Assembly (NCBI GenBank): GCA_016177865.1
Contig: JACOUJ010000137.1
Span: forward strand, 1 to 5,943
Length of the DNA stretch: 5,943 nucleotides
Origin: Candidatus Rokuibacteriota bacterium
GTDB taxonomy: Bacteria; Methylomirabilota; Methylomirabilia; Rokubacteriales; JACOUJ01
Direction: 5' to 3'
Below, piece after piece: positions 5,653 to 5,943 of this stretch. A model generated the notes under the pieces. It was not told where the DNA came from, searched no databases, and saw only the letters and a list, made by a program, of their open reading frames with translations. Both the position numbers and the translations under genes were made by a program. Each line of letters opens with the position of its first letter. The stretch's first letter is position 1.

Positions 5653-5781
5653 CTACGATATTCTAAATTTTTCCGGCTCGGCCTCGAGTCGTGCGATAGC
5701 GGCGGCCATGTCGATGGCGCCCTCGAGCACCGGCGCCAGCGGGTCACCGAGCTTGCGAGGAAGGGCGAGCCTGGTTGACAT
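5653..5781 (-). CDS. Possible small protein or C-terminal gene remnant (42 aa)
   Basis: An ATG at 5781 opens a frame of 42 residues ending at TAG (5653-5655). It begins MSTRLALPRKLGDP and contains EGAIDMAAAIARLEAEPEKF, an amphipathic helix-like, protein-like sequence with GC-rich third positions. It starts 8 bases after the stop of the DUF4410-SH3 copy 2, with a purine string AAAGGGG just before it as a close, poor ribosome site. The first eight codons lie in the duplicated segment; the rest is unique. In copy 1 the equivalent ATG reads TTG and the sequence diverges after the same eight codons. I do not recognise it. It could be a real small gene, or the tail of a larger gene cut by the rearrangement that placed the repeat here. 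Confidence 0.35.
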   Translation of the reverse strand: MSTRLALPRKLGDPLAPVLEGAIDMAAAIARLEAEPEKFRIS

Positions 5782-5943
5782 AGGCCCCTTTAGTCCCGGC
5801 TGGATTCGACGACATCTGCTTCATGAATCCATCCGGGTTTACCCTCCCGATTTTTGACCTCAAGGTAGGTTCCGCTGCGGACGTAGGAGCCGCCCCCATA
5901 TTCCTTCTGGCCGGTGTACTCTAGTGTGTCGCCTCGCTTGGCG
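5758..5943 (-). repeat. Duplicated segment, copy 2
   Basis: Second copy of 2059-2244, same orientation, continuing past the window edge. In the coding part there are 7 substitutions in 154 bases, 5 of them synonymous. The downstream flank has one substitution, one missing A and one extra C; the extra C adds a bulge to the 3' inverted repeat but keeps its arms. Confidence 0.95.
5790..5943 (-). CDS. DUF4410-SH3 lipoprotein paralog, C-terminal end only (runs off right edge)
   Basis: The last ~50 residues of a second copy of the gene at 2091-2963. It begins at AKRGDTLEYTGQKEY, is in the SH3 domain, and ends GWIHEADVVESSRD before the TAA at 5790-5792. It differs from copy 1 at two residues only: Gly for Arg in KEY(R/G)GGS and Pro for Leu in EGK(L/P)GW. 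The frame is intact as far as it can be seen. Whether the lipoprotein signal and DUF4410 part are also present lies beyond the window. Confidence 0.85.
   Translation of the reverse strand, partial: AKRGDTLEYTGQKEYGGGSYVRSGTYLEVKNREGKPGWIHEADVVESSRD

Noticed and set aside
1..5943. CRISPR array, insertion sequence, toxin-antitoxin pair or phage genes
   Set aside because: No regularly spaced repeats, transposase or integrase motifs, or recognisable toxin or phage proteins were seen on either strand.

Overview
This is a compact accessory-looking stretch of a GC-rich Gram-negative-type genome. Three proteins carry convincing or acceptable lipoprotein signal peptides, one more has an ordinary signal peptide, and one is a small multi-spanning membrane protein, so nearly everything here acts in the cell envelope. 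Strong AGGAGG-type ribosome sites and very GC-rich third codon positions on the left would fit environmental groups such as Methylomirabilota/Rokubacteria or deltaproteobacterial relatives. That placement is only an impression: no rRNA, tRNA or marker gene is present to test it.

Layout. On the + strand at the left are two damaged genes in an operon: an SH3-domain protein cut off by the window edge (3-377, in-frame TAA at 270-272) and an M48-type metallopeptidase (374-972) that keeps HEVGH but has lost its middle and its frame. They end in a strong hairpin (1029-1079) facing a convergent gene. Everything after that lies on the - strand: an unrecognised lipoprotein (1098-1931); a DUF4410-like lipoprotein with a C-terminal SH3 domain (2091-2963); a two-gene operon of a DUF2085 membrane protein (4011-4502) followed by a secreted protein with a charged helical tail (3323-3997); a metzincin-type metalloprotease lipoprotein (4657-5325); a doubtful 42-residue ORF (5653-5781); and the 3' end of a second copy of the DUF4410-SH3 gene (5790-5943), which runs off the right edge.

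The main structural observation is that 2059-2244 and 5758-5943 are near-identical copies (8 substitutions and two 1-base indels in 186 positions), covering the gene's 3' end plus about 30 bases downstream. Most coding differences are synonymous. Together with lower GC from about 2090 to 5540 by eye and the two broken genes on the left, this suggests a region of recent duplication, import and gene loss. Upstream of the metzincin gene is a perfect 12-base palindrome, with a third half-site exactly 21 bases from one of its halves, which looks like an operator.

How the genes work together is not evident beyond a common envelope location and two operon pairs. I see no CRISPR array, transposase, tRNA, rRNA or recognised defence system. 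The most notable protein is the snapalysin-like metzincin lipoprotein; the most notable genome event is the duplicated DUF4410-SH3 gene.
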